Assembly (NCBI GenBank): GCA_030615975.1
Contig: JAUWYH010000101.1
Location: 1 to 6,030 of the forward strand
DNA length: 6,030 bases
Source: Candidatus Aminicenantota bacterium
GTDB lineage: Bacteria > Acidobacteriota > Aminicenantia > Aminicenantales > Aminicenantaceae
Direction: 5' to 3'
Shown here: in pieces, positions 1 to 5,922 of the stretch
Layout of the letters: the number at the start of each line of letters is the position of its first letter
Numbering within the stretch: the stretch's first letter is position 1
Notes under the pieces: model-generated
What the model was told of the DNA's origin: nothing
What the model saw: only the letters and a program-made list of their open reading frames with translations
The model's database searches: none
Translations under genes and position numbers: made by a program

Positions 1-1
1 T

Positions 2-1243
2 TACACATCAGGAACGACCGGAATCCCCAAGGGAGTCATGCTCACTCACAGTAATTTTATCAGCAATATCAAAAGTGCCTCCTCTATAATTGAATTTTCA
101 GATAAGGATACTGTTCTTTCTTTTTTGCCTTTAGCTCATGTTTTAGAAAGAATGGTTACTTTCACATATCTCTATAAAGGTTGTTCTATAGGTTATGCTG
201 AGAGTCTAGAAACTGTGGCTGAGAACTTGCTTGAGATTCGTCCTCACATCATGGTCAATGTGCCCCGAGTATTAGAGAAGATTTATTCTAAAGTTATGGA
301 TAATGTGTTGTCGAGTTCGTCTTTGAAGAGAAAAATTTTCTTTTGGGCTTTAAAAGTAGGCAAGAAGCATGGAAAGAAAAAACTTCTCAAGCAACCCATT
401 CCGCGCTTGCTACAAGTGAAGAGAAATCTTGCCCACAAGCTTGTCTTTTCTAAGATTATCGAAAAAACAGGGGGAAGAGTCAGATTTTTTGTGTCTGGAG
501 GGGCACCATTGTCCAAAGACATCGCTGAATTTTTCTATGCAATGGGGCTCGTAGTTTTGGAAGGTTATGGTTTGACAGAAACCTCTCCTGTCATTGCAAT
601 CAATACTTTTGAATACTTGAAATTTGGGACAGTCGGGAAGCTTATTCCTGGGGTGGAAGTGAAAATTGCCGAAGATGGAGAAATATTGACAAGAGGACCA
701 AATGTGATGAAGGGATACTACAAAATGGAAGCTGAAACAGAAGAAGCACTTGAAGGGGGATGGTTTCATACAGGAGATATAGGTCATTTGGATGAAGATG
801 GCTTTCTTGTTATTACAGACAGGAAGAAGGACATCATCGTTACTGCGGGAGGAAAGAATGTCGCCCCTCAACCTATCGAGAATTTATTGAAGACGAATCC
901 GTATATTTCTAATGCGATGGTCATTGGAGATAGAAGAAAGTTTATATCAGCTCTGATTGTGCCCAATTTCGAAAAATTAGAAGAATACGCAGAATCTAAC
1001 AATATACCTTTTGATGACATGAGTGATCTTGTCAAAAATGAGATAGTCATGAATTTTATGCAGTCAGAAGTGGAGCGTTCGACCCCCGAACTTTCTTCTT
1101 ATGAAAAAGTCAAAAAGATTGCTCTGTTGGATAGGGAATTCGAGATTGAAAAAGGAGAAATCACTCCCACCTTAAAGGTTAAAAGAAATATCATTGAGAA
1201 GATGTATAAAAACCTGATAGATGCTCTTTATAGGGAAGATTAA
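2..1243 (+). CDS. Long-chain acyl-CoA synthetase (AMP-forming), 5' end cut off by the window
   Basis: The protein activates long-chain fatty acids with ATP to an acyl-adenylate and then to acyl-CoA, feeding beta-oxidation or lipid synthesis. The frame is open from base 2, and the first visible residues, YTSGTTGIPKGVM, are the phosphate-binding signature of the ANL adenylate-forming superfamily, so the ATG at 38 is internal and not the start. Further motifs follow in the correct order: EGYGLTETSP (around nt 560-592), GWFHTGDIG (around nt 758-784), ITDRKKDIIVTAGGKN (around nt 812-862, hinge region), and near the end TPTLKVKR (around nt 1163-1186), whose first lysine aligns with the adenylation lysine. 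The visible part is 413 codons ending in TAA. Family members of this eukaryote-like FAA1/COG1022 type are about 600 residues, so roughly 180 residues lie off the left edge. Family assignment is secure; exact chain-length preference is not readable. It converges on the zinc-ribbon gene and is not in an operon with anything visible. Confidence 0.95.
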   Translation, partial: YTSGTTGIPKGVMLTHSNFISNIKSASSIIEFSDKDTVLSFLPLAHVLERMVTFTYLYKGCSIGYAESLETVAENLLEIRPHIMVNVPRVLEKIYSKVMDNVLSSSSLKRKIFFWALKVGKKHGKKKLLKQPIPRLLQVKRNLAHKLVFSKIIEKTGGRVRFFVSGGAPLSKDIAEFFYAMGLVVLEGYGLTETSPVIAINTFEYLKFGTVGKLIPGVEVKIAEDGEILTRGPNVMKGYYKMEAETEEALEGGWFHTGDIGHLDEDGFLVITDRKKDIIVTAGGKNVAPQPIENLLKTNPYISNAMVIGDRRKFISALIVPNFEKLEEYAESNNIPFDDMSDLVKNEIVMNFMQSEVERSTPELSSYEKVKKIALLDREFEIEKGEITPTLKVKRNIIEKMYKNLIDALYRED

Positions 1244-1375
1244 GATTATCGTGATTCTACAAGGGTCCGATGGCCTCATTGGTTCGCTTTAAGGAATGTG
1301 GGGGGGATTTGTGAATCATATCTACACAATATCAATTACCAGAGAGAAAAAACGGACGATATAATTATGGCAAAG
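1244..1375. other. Convergent intergenic gap between acyl-CoA synthetase and zinc-ribbon gene
   Basis: This 132-bp gap lies between two genes that end towards each other. It contains a weak hairpin for the + strand gene (listed separately), a run of seven G at 1300-1306, and on the - strand a T6 tract (A-run at 1346-1351 on the + strand) with no convincing stem before it. I see no open frame of note, no promoter and no RNA gene in it. Confidence 0.6.
1267..1290 (+). terminator. Weak candidate terminator after the acyl-CoA synthetase
   Basis: CCGATG (1267-1272) can pair with CATTGG (1277-1282) around a GCCT loop, giving six pairs including one G-U, followed by TTCGCTTT. The G-U pair forms only in the + strand RNA; in the - strand RNA that position is an A-C mismatch, which fits a terminator for the + strand gene. 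The stem is short and the U-tract is interrupted, so this may be a poor or Rho-assisted terminator, or chance. Confidence 0.3.
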
Positions 1376-2089
1376 TCAAACAGATTTTTTTAGCCAATAC
1401 AATATTCTACCGCAATTTTCACAAAGAATAATTTTGTTTTCTGCCTTCAATTCATTCAACATTTGGGGTCTAATACGCATATAACACATAGAACAAAACT
1501 CGTCTTTTACAGGGGAGAGGGCGATGCCGTTTTTGTTATTGGATATTTTTGAATAAAGGTTTATTTGATCTGAAGGGATTTTGGGGAGGAGATCATCTTT
1601 CTCTTGGAGAAGTTTTTTTCTTTTCTCCTCAATTTCTTTTTTTTCTTTATGAAGAACATCGCTTTCCTTGGAGAATTTTTCCTTTGTCTTGCTCGCTTTT
1701 TGGGTTGCTTTTTTTATTTCCTCATCTATATCGTCAGCCGAAAGCATTTCGCTGATTATTTCTTCCTCAAGAGCATCGATTTTTTGTTGGACTTCTTCGA
1801 TTTCTTTAAGTAAAGAACTGTACTCTCTGTTTGTTTTGACTTCATTAAGCTGGAGTTTATATTTTGATATTTGGGGTTTAATATCCTGGATTTCGGCTTC
1901 TAAATCTCTTCTTTTTTTCTGATTTTGAGTGAGTTTTTCTTTCGCCTGAGTAACGATTTGAGAGCTGGCTCTGATTTTCTTGTTTATTTCTTCTATTTGG
2001 ATGGGAACGTTTTTGAGGAAAAGAGAGGTGTTCCGTATTTCTGCATCAAGATGCTGGAGATGAATCAGATTCTCAAAATCGATATCCAC
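1376..2089 (-). CDS. C4-type zinc-ribbon, coiled-coil protein (DUF164 / CT398-HP0958 type)
   Basis: This 237-residue protein has the two-part build of the family. Residues about 1-170 are a long charged helical hairpin (coiled coil) with the conserved TNREYSSLLKEIE segment at 86-98. Residues 195-230 form a zinc ribbon with ligands C199, C202, C223 and C226 (CSMC and CENC). Length is normal for the family. The start is the GTG at 2089: GAGG lies 7 nt upstream of it. An ATG further upstream at 2206 is in frame, but it would translate straight through the tRNA gene and its leader, giving a spurious 39-residue extension. Known relatives include Chlamydia CT398 and Helicobacter HP0958 (FlgZ), which bind sigma-54 and flagellar or type III secretion partners; whether that role applies here is inference, since no such partner is in the window. 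It lies 21 nt behind the tRNA and is probably transcribed from the tRNA promoter. Family confident, function open. Confidence 0.9.
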   Translation of the reverse strand: MDIDFENLIHLQHLDAEIRNTSLFLKNVPIQIEEINKKIRASSQIVTQAKEKLTQNQKKRRDLEAEIQDIKPQISKYKLQLNEVKTNREYSSLLKEIEEVQQKIDALEEEIISEMLSADDIDEEIKKATQKASKTKEKFSKESDVLHKEKKEIEEKRKKLLQEKDDLLPKIPSDQINLYSKISNNKNGIALSPVKDEFCSMCYMRIRPQMLNELKAENKIILCENCGRILYWLKKSV

Positions 2090-2100
2090 ATTTTTTCCTC
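2090..2100 (-). promoter_or_regulatory. Ribosome binding site that fixes the GTG start of the zinc-ribbon gene
   Basis: GAGG (2097-2100, extended to GAGGA) sits 7 nt before the GTG at 2089 and lies wholly within the 21-nt gap after the tRNA. It supports the GTG start over the longer in-frame ATG at 2206. Confidence 0.75.
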
Positions 2101-2110
2101 GCCAAGAAAA

Positions 2111-2182
2111 TGGGCCTACCAGGATTCGAACCTGGGACCTGCCGGTTATGAGCCGGTGGCTCTGCCGCTGAGCTATAGGCCC
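2111..2182 (-). tRNA. tRNA with CAU anticodon, probably tRNA-Ile2 (lysidine type)
   Basis: A complete 72-nt cloverleaf reads on the - strand. The acceptor stem GGGCCTA pairs with TAGGCCC (7/7); the D-stem is GCTC/GAGC with loop AGCGGCA; the anticodon loop is CTCATAA (anticodon CAU); the variable region is AGGTC; the T-arm is CCAGG-TTCGAAT-CCTGG; the discriminator is A. CCA is not encoded (TTT follows), so it must be added by nucleotidyltransferase. The anticodon stem has four good pairs and an A-C mismatch at the outer 27-43 position. It is not the initiator: the anticodon stem lacks the three consecutive G-C pairs and position 1-72 is a Watson-Crick G-C pair. CAU can be elongator Met or Ile2 with lysidine at C34. 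The GGGCCTA acceptor resembles bacterial tRNA-Ile genes, so I favour Ile2, but the choice is not certain. Confidence 0.95.
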
Positions 2183-2189
2183 TTCATTT

Positions 2190-2218
2190 CTTATAGCAAA
2201 TATCAAATATCATGTCAA
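2190..2218 (-). promoter_or_regulatory. Sigma-70 promoter of the tRNA and zinc-ribbon unit
   Basis: The -35 box is TTGACA (2213-2218, 6/6), then a 17-nt spacer, then the -10 box TATAAG (2190-2195, 5/6). Only 7 nt separate the -10 box from the first base of the tRNA, so transcription should begin at or within about three bases of the mature 5' end. The spacer contains a tandem GATATTT repeat. No other promoter is apparent between the tRNA and the zinc-ribbon gene. Confidence 0.85.
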
Positions 2219-2327
2219 TTTTGGGGGCAGACTTGTAATAGTCTCTATCCAGGGTGTGCTACTACAGAAAAAGAAACCTGTCCCCTTATTTCCTTATTTT
2301 TGAAACTTATGAAGGTTCCCAATTAAA
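2219..2327. other. Intergenic region between rpoD and the tRNA promoter
   Basis: This 109-bp stretch follows the rpoD stop. It should contain the end of the dnaG-rpoD transcript, but no strong stem with a T-tract is present. There is a 5-bp inverted repeat AGACT/AGTCT at 2229-2244 with a 6-nt loop and no T-run, and a low-complexity segment around 2264-2302 described separately. Nothing coding is seen. Confidence 0.55.
2264..2302. repeat. Possible dispersed-repeat remnant containing CCTGTCCCCTTATTT
   Basis: The + strand reads AAAAAGAAACCTGTCCCC followed by TTATTTCCTTATTTTT. From memory, GGGGACAG-type words flanked by AAATA/TATTT are typical of short REP-like elements spread by Y1 (RAYT/IS200-like) transposases. 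Only one copy and half of the expected hairpin is visible here and no transposase is in the window, so the call is tentative. Confidence 0.25.
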
Positions 2328-3950
2328 TCAGGAATTCTCGGTAAAGGATCTCAACCTTCGGCTGCGGCTTGGATGCTTTAGCTTTCTTAAAGCTTTTGCT
2401 TCTATTTGTCTGATTCGCTCACGAGTCACCTTGAATTGCTGTCCAACTTCTTCTAAAGTGTGTTCATTCCCATCTCCCAGCCCGAATCTCATCTTTAAGA
2501 CTTTCGCTTCTCTCTCTGTCAGGGTTATTAATGCTTCCTCGATCTGTTCTCTGAGATTGATATGAATGACTGTATCGGGAGGAGAAGGGATAAGCTTGTC
2601 TTCGATAAAATCACCTAAATGGCTGTCTTCTTCTTCCCCTATAGGAGTCTCAAGAGAGATGGGTTCTTGGGCAATCTTTATGATTTTCCTTACCTTGTTG
2701 ACAGGTATATCCATCTTTTTAGCGATCTCTTCACCCGTAGGTTCTCTACCTATTTCTTGGACGAGGCTTCTTGAGACTCTGATGAGCTTGTTTATTGTTT
2801 CTATCATGTGGACTGGAATTCTAATTGTCCTAGCCTGGTCAGCTATTGCTCTGGTTATGGCTTGCCTTATCCACCATGTGGCATAGGTCGAAAACTTATA
2901 TCCTCTGCGGTATTCAAATTTATCAACAGCTTTCATCAGTCCCATATTTCCTTCCTGGATTAAGTCCAAAAACTGAAGCCCTCGGTTGCTGTATTTTTTA
3001 GCAATAGAGACCACAAGTCTTAAGTTTGCAGCTACTAACTCTTTTTTTGCTTGATTGCTGACCTTCTTTCCAGTCGTGATGGATCGAAGCGTTTTTCTTA
3101 ACGCTTGAGAATCAAGCCCGATTTCTTTCTGGTAAGTTCTGAGAAGTCTGTTGATTTCTTTTATTTTTTGTTTTAACTCAGCTTCTCTTTTTTTACCTTT
3201 GGTCCGGTTGAGGAAAAGGTTGAGTTCTTCTTTCGTCTCTTCTAGTTCGTTTATGACTCTTAGTTTTTCGCGAAGAGATCGAATAATTATTTCCCGGAGG
3301 ATAGAGCGGATATTAAGCTTTCTGATGAGACCACTCATTTTGACAATCAGACGTCCCCTCGGAAAATTGTATTTTTTTGCTGAAGAGATACTCGCGAGTT
3401 TGGTGCTTAGCTCTCTTATCTTTTTGATTTCTGCTATAATCTGATTCTTTTTTTCTTCGAGCTTTCCTTCAGATGCATCTTCTTCACTGAGATCAAACAT
3501 TTCGTAGATGATTTCAGAGTCTTTGTAAATCTCATCTTCAAGAGCGAGAACCTCGTTGAGAACAAGCCGGGTTTTGGAGAGGGCTTTGATGATTGATTTT
3601 TCTCCTCTTTCAATTTCTTTAGCAATAGCAATTTCACCTTCTCGTGTAAGGAGTGAAATGTTACCCATCTCTCTTAAATAAAGCTTCACAGGGTCGGTCG
3701 TTCGCTCTAAGCCCTCAATGGATACGAGGTTACTCTTTTTTCTCTTAGGGATGACTTTTTTTTGTTTAGTATTGAGAATTTTGATTCCGTAGTCATCCAT
3801 AGAGCTGAGAAAATCATCAAATTCCTGTTTATTATCAAACTTCTCATGGAAGGTTTTGTCTATTTCTTCAAAAAGGAGATATCCTTGCTTCCTTCCTTTA
3901 GAGATGAGTTGATGAATCTCATCCTTTTGGTGCTTATTATGTGAAGACAA
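2328..3950 (-). CDS. rpoD: RNA polymerase primary sigma factor (sigma-70, RpoD)
   Basis: This housekeeping sigma factor directs RNA polymerase to -35/-10 promoters. The 540-residue protein has every canonical region: a compact 1.1 (about 10-62), 1.2 with TTDPVKLYLREMG (84-96), a charged non-conserved insert (about 118-298), region 2 with NLRLVVSIAKKYSNRGLQF (309-327) and STYATWWIRQAITR (354-367), region 3 (about 380-455), and region 4 with the helix-turn-helix VTRERIRQIEAKALRKL (508-524). Q363 and T366 match the E. coli residues contacting the -10 box, and R510, E511 and R514 match those reading the -35 box. The start is a TTG at 3950, chosen because AAAGGAG lies 6 nt before it and it follows the dnaG stop by 13 nt. 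Full region 1.1 and an intact region 4 identify the primary rather than an alternative sigma. It is cotranscribed with dnaG. The insert lacks the long acidic stretch of E. coli RpoD. Confidence 0.98.
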   Translation of the reverse strand: MSSHNKHQKDEIHQLISKGRKQGYLLFEEIDKTFHEKFDNKQEFDDFLSSMDDYGIKILNTKQKKVIPKRKKSNLVSIEGLERTTDPVKLYLREMGNISLLTREGEIAIAKEIERGEKSIIKALSKTRLVLNEVLALEDEIYKDSEIIYEMFDLSEEDASEGKLEEKKNQIIAEIKKIRELSTKLASISSAKKYNFPRGRLIVKMSGLIRKLNIRSILREIIIRSLREKLRVINELEETKEELNLFLNRTKGKKREAELKQKIKEINRLLRTYQKEIGLDSQALRKTLRSITTGKKVSNQAKKELVAANLRLVVSIAKKYSNRGLQFLDLIQEGNMGLMKAVDKFEYRRGYKFSTYATWWIRQAITRAIADQARTIRIPVHMIETINKLIRVSRSLVQEIGREPTGEEIAKKMDIPVNKVRKIIKIAQEPISLETPIGEEEDSHLGDFIEDKLIPSPPDTVIHINLREQIEEALITLTEREAKVLKMRFGLGDGNEHTLEEVGQQFKVTRERIRQIEAKALRKLKHPSRSRRLRSFTENS

Positions 3951-3956
3951 TCTTAA

Positions 3957-3963
3957 CTCCTTT
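3957..3963 (-). promoter_or_regulatory. Strong Shine-Dalgarno of rpoD, abutting the dnaG stop
   Basis: AAAGGAG begins directly after the dnaG TAG and stands 6 nt before the TTG start at 3950. It decides the non-ATG start. The tight arrangement would allow ribosomes ending on dnaG to re-initiate on rpoD. Confidence 0.85.
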
Positions 3964-5739
3964 CTAATCCGGAAGTATCCTTTTATTATAACTTATTTTT
4001 TTATTATTTTGTTTCGATAATGATAATAATTGTTTTTTAATATCCTGGATTTGGCTAAGAAAAGAAGGGATCTTTTCTTTTTCTCCTTCTCTTTCCAATC
4101 TTTTAATTTCAGCTACCAGCTTTTTTGACTTGTTTTCGAGTGAAAGTTGCCTTAGAGTGTAAAGACAATCTAAGGCCTCTTCCACGCTCGCAGTTTCTCC
4201 TTTCTCTAATAAGATTTTCGATAAAGAGCTGTAAAGAGAGGCATCTATCTTTTCCCTTAGATCATGAAAGTGAACCTCGCTGCCATTCTTGAAACAATCT
4301 GATAGGGCATAGAAGATGGACTCACTGTTCAGACCTTGAAAATCTTCTTCTTTTAATTCTACATAGACATGAGGAGCGATCAGTTTATCCTCTACAAGGA
4401 TCTGGAGGAGTCTTTTTTCGGCGGGAAAAAAGAGTTCTTTTTCTTCACTACTCCTCTGCTCTGTGGATTTCCGATGAGTTATGTTGCGCAGCAATTCTTC
4501 TTCAACGGACAGATATTCGCTGGCAAGCTTTAAATATTCGCTCCGTACCACAGAATCAGGAATTTTTACTATTTCTTCGACTACATGCCTTACAATTTTA
4601 GCCTTTTCTTCTGGAATTCCTTTTTCTCCTTCCTGAAGATAAAAATCAATTAAGAATCTAAGGCCAGGGGTGTTCTTTTTCACAAGATTTTTAAACGAAT
4701 CCGGACCGTATTGACCGATATAACTATCAGGATCCAATCCTGTGGGTAAGTTCAGAACTTTAATTTGGACGCCTTTTTCAAAACAGAGAGAAATGGCTCG
4801 AAGAGCTGCTTTTTTCCCTGCAGCATCGGCGTCATAACTGACAACAATCCTTGGAGCAAATCGCGAGGCAAGAGAAACCTGGTGAGAAGTTAAGCTTGTT
4901 CCCAAAGAAGCGGAAATATTTGTAATCCCAGCCTGGTAAAGCGAGACAAAATCCGTATACCCTTCGACAAGAATGACTTCTCCCTTTTCTCGGATAGATT
5001 CTTTGCAAAAATTCAGGCCATAAAGCACTTCTCCTTTGGAATATATATCTGTGTCCGGAGAATTTAAATATTTCGATTCAGCATCAAAAAGGGTTCTTCC
5101 TCCAAAGGCAACAACTTTTCCACTGATATCAAATATGGGAAAAATAATTCTTCCTCTAAACCGATCATAGTAGCCTTCCTTTTTTTGGCGGGGAAGAACT
5201 AGCCCTGCTTTCTCGATAAGATTTGGAGAGATGTTTTTGTTTTGAAAAAATGTGAGAAGCGAATCCCAAGAATTCAAGGCATAACCCATCTTGAGTTTCT
5301 GAATAACTTCTTCTGAAATATTCCTTTTTTTGAGATAATCTAGAGCCTTTTTCCCTTCTTGGGTGTTAAAAAGGTTTTTCTTGAAGAAAGCAAGAGTGTT
5401 TTCATTTATTTTGAATAATTTTTCTTTTAATTCTAAACGTTGAGGAGACAATTTTCTTTCTTGGGGGAGAGGAATATTGTATTTTTGAGCCAGATACTTT
5501 AGAGCTTCGGGAAAGCTCAGGTTTTCTTTTTCCATGACAAGAGTAAAAACGTCGCCTCCAATACCGCAGCCAAAACAGTGAAAAAGTTGTTTTTCCGAAT
5601 CCACGGTGAATGAAGGATCCTTTTCTGAGTGGAAAGGACAGAGACCGACATGCTTTTTTCCTCGGCTGCGCAAAGTGGTATACTGCGAGGCAATCTCAAT
5701 AATGTTTGCAACTTGCCTTATTTGGTCAACTATTTCCAT
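3964..5739 (-). CDS. dnaG: DNA primase DnaG
   Basis: DnaG synthesises the RNA primers for replication at the fork, working with the replicative helicase. The 591-residue protein has the full bacterial layout. The N-terminal CHC2 zinc domain has ligands C34, H37, C55 and C58 (CPFH and CFGC). The RNA polymerase core includes YDRFRGRIIFPI (191-202) and the KYLNSPDTDIYSKG segment (223-236). The Toprim fold has EGYTD (E259 to D263) and DAD (D303, D305), the metal-binding acids. The C-terminal region from about 437 matches the helicase-interaction domain. All key residues are present. The ATG at 5739 is chosen as the start, because the 22 in-frame codons before it, opening with TTG at 5805, coincide with the promoter's -35 and -10 boxes. 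No clear Shine-Dalgarno precedes this ATG. The TAG stop lies 13 nt before rpoD. The usual first gene of this operon in proteobacteria, rpsU, is absent. Confidence 0.97.
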   Translation of the reverse strand: MEIVDQIRQVANIIEIASQYTTLRSRGKKHVGLCPFHSEKDPSFTVDSEKQLFHCFGCGIGGDVFTLVMEKENLSFPEALKYLAQKYNIPLPQERKLSPQRLELKEKLFKINENTLAFFKKNLFNTQEGKKALDYLKKRNISEEVIQKLKMGYALNSWDSLLTFFQNKNISPNLIEKAGLVLPRQKKEGYYDRFRGRIIFPIFDISGKVVAFGGRTLFDAESKYLNSPDTDIYSKGEVLYGLNFCKESIREKGEVILVEGYTDFVSLYQAGITNISASLGTSLTSHQVSLASRFAPRIVVSYDADAAGKKAALRAISLCFEKGVQIKVLNLPTGLDPDSYIGQYGPDSFKNLVKKNTPGLRFLIDFYLQEGEKGIPEEKAKIVRHVVEEIVKIPDSVVRSEYLKLASEYLSVEEELLRNITHRKSTEQRSSEEKELFFPAEKRLLQILVEDKLIAPHVYVELKEEDFQGLNSESIFYALSDCFKNGSEVHFHDLREKIDASLYSSLSKILLEKGETASVEEALDCLYTLRQLSLENKSKKLVAEIKRLEREGEKEKIPSFLSQIQDIKKQLLSLSKQNNKKISYNKRILPD

Positions 5740-5776
5740 TCTAGAACGGTTAGCTAGTGAATCTGTCTTACTAATA

Positions 5777-5805
5777 AATATAGGGGCGAGCTTGCCATTT
5801 GTCAA
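5777..5805 (-). promoter_or_regulatory. Sigma-70 promoter of the dnaG-rpoD operon
   Basis: The -35 box is TTGACA (5800-5805, 6/6), then a 17-nt spacer, then the -10 box TATATT (5777-5782, 5/6). The start of transcription should fall near 5770, leaving a leader of about 30 nt before the dnaG ATG. The boxes overlap what would otherwise be read as a 22-residue N-terminal extension of DnaG. Confidence 0.85.
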
Positions 5806-5840
5806 GACGGAAAAAGAGATGCTTACTCAGACCTTCACAA

Positions 5841-5869
5841 CTTTCATAATTTTTGAAAATATATATAAT
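5841..5869 (+). promoter_or_regulatory. Probable lpxC promoter
   Basis: A perfect TATAAT lies at 5864-5869. With a 17-nt spacer the -35 position is CTTTCA (5841-5846), only 3/6 to consensus, so the -10 box carries the call. Transcription would begin near 5876, about 46 nt before the lpxC start. The surrounding ATATATATAAT is AT-rich, so the exact register is less sure than for the other two promoters. Confidence 0.5.
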
Positions 5870-5909
5870 TAAGTGTTGCGTATCAATCGAATCAAAAAAA
5901 TTATGAAGG
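5841..5909. repeat. Inverted repeat spanning the lpxC -10 box
   Basis: The arm at 5841-5856 (CTTTCATAATTTTTGA) is complementary to the arm at 5892-5909 (TCAAAAAAATTATGAAGG), with one internal base difference and a two-base difference in the T/A run. The 35 nt between the arms contain most of the candidate -10 box neighbourhood and the expected start of transcription. The right arm ends inside AAGGG, the only Shine-Dalgarno-like word upstream of lpxC. Confidence 0.55.
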
Positions 5910-5922
5910 GCTGACTCCGAGA

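Noticed and set aside
410..871. 153-codon open frame on the - strand inside the acyl-CoA synthetase
   Set aside because: It is a shadow of a well-conserved enzyme frame, with no recognisable domain and no sensible upstream signals.
1300..1306. Run of seven G as a G-quadruplex or regulatory signal
   Set aside because: It is a single run with no further G-tracts nearby to complete a quadruplex. It is more relevant as a possible homopolymer sequencing error, and it lies outside any gene.
2090..2206. In-frame 39-codon upstream extension of the zinc-ribbon ORF starting at the ATG at 2206
   Set aside because: It reads through the tRNA gene (2111-2182) and begins upstream of it in the promoter/leader region. 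The GTG at 2089 has its own ribosome binding site and matches the family's length.
2229..2244. Inverted repeat AGACT/AGTCT as terminator of dnaG-rpoD
   Set aside because: The stem is only five pairs, the loop is six nt, and no T-tract follows on the - strand.
1925..2326. 133-codon open frame on the + strand across the tRNA and the zinc-ribbon start
   Set aside because: It is the antisense of the tRNA and of the zinc-ribbon gene, with the typical QDSNLGPAGYEPVALPLSY read of a reverse-strand tRNA. It has no family resemblance.
3985..4013. TATAAT on the - strand (3985-3990) near the end of dnaG as an internal rpoD promoter
   Set aside because: The position 17 nt upstream is AACAAA, only 2/6 to the -35 consensus, and the segment is a lysine/asparagine-rich AT-biased tail where such a word is expected by chance. 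An internal rpoD promoter exists in E. coli, so it is not impossible.
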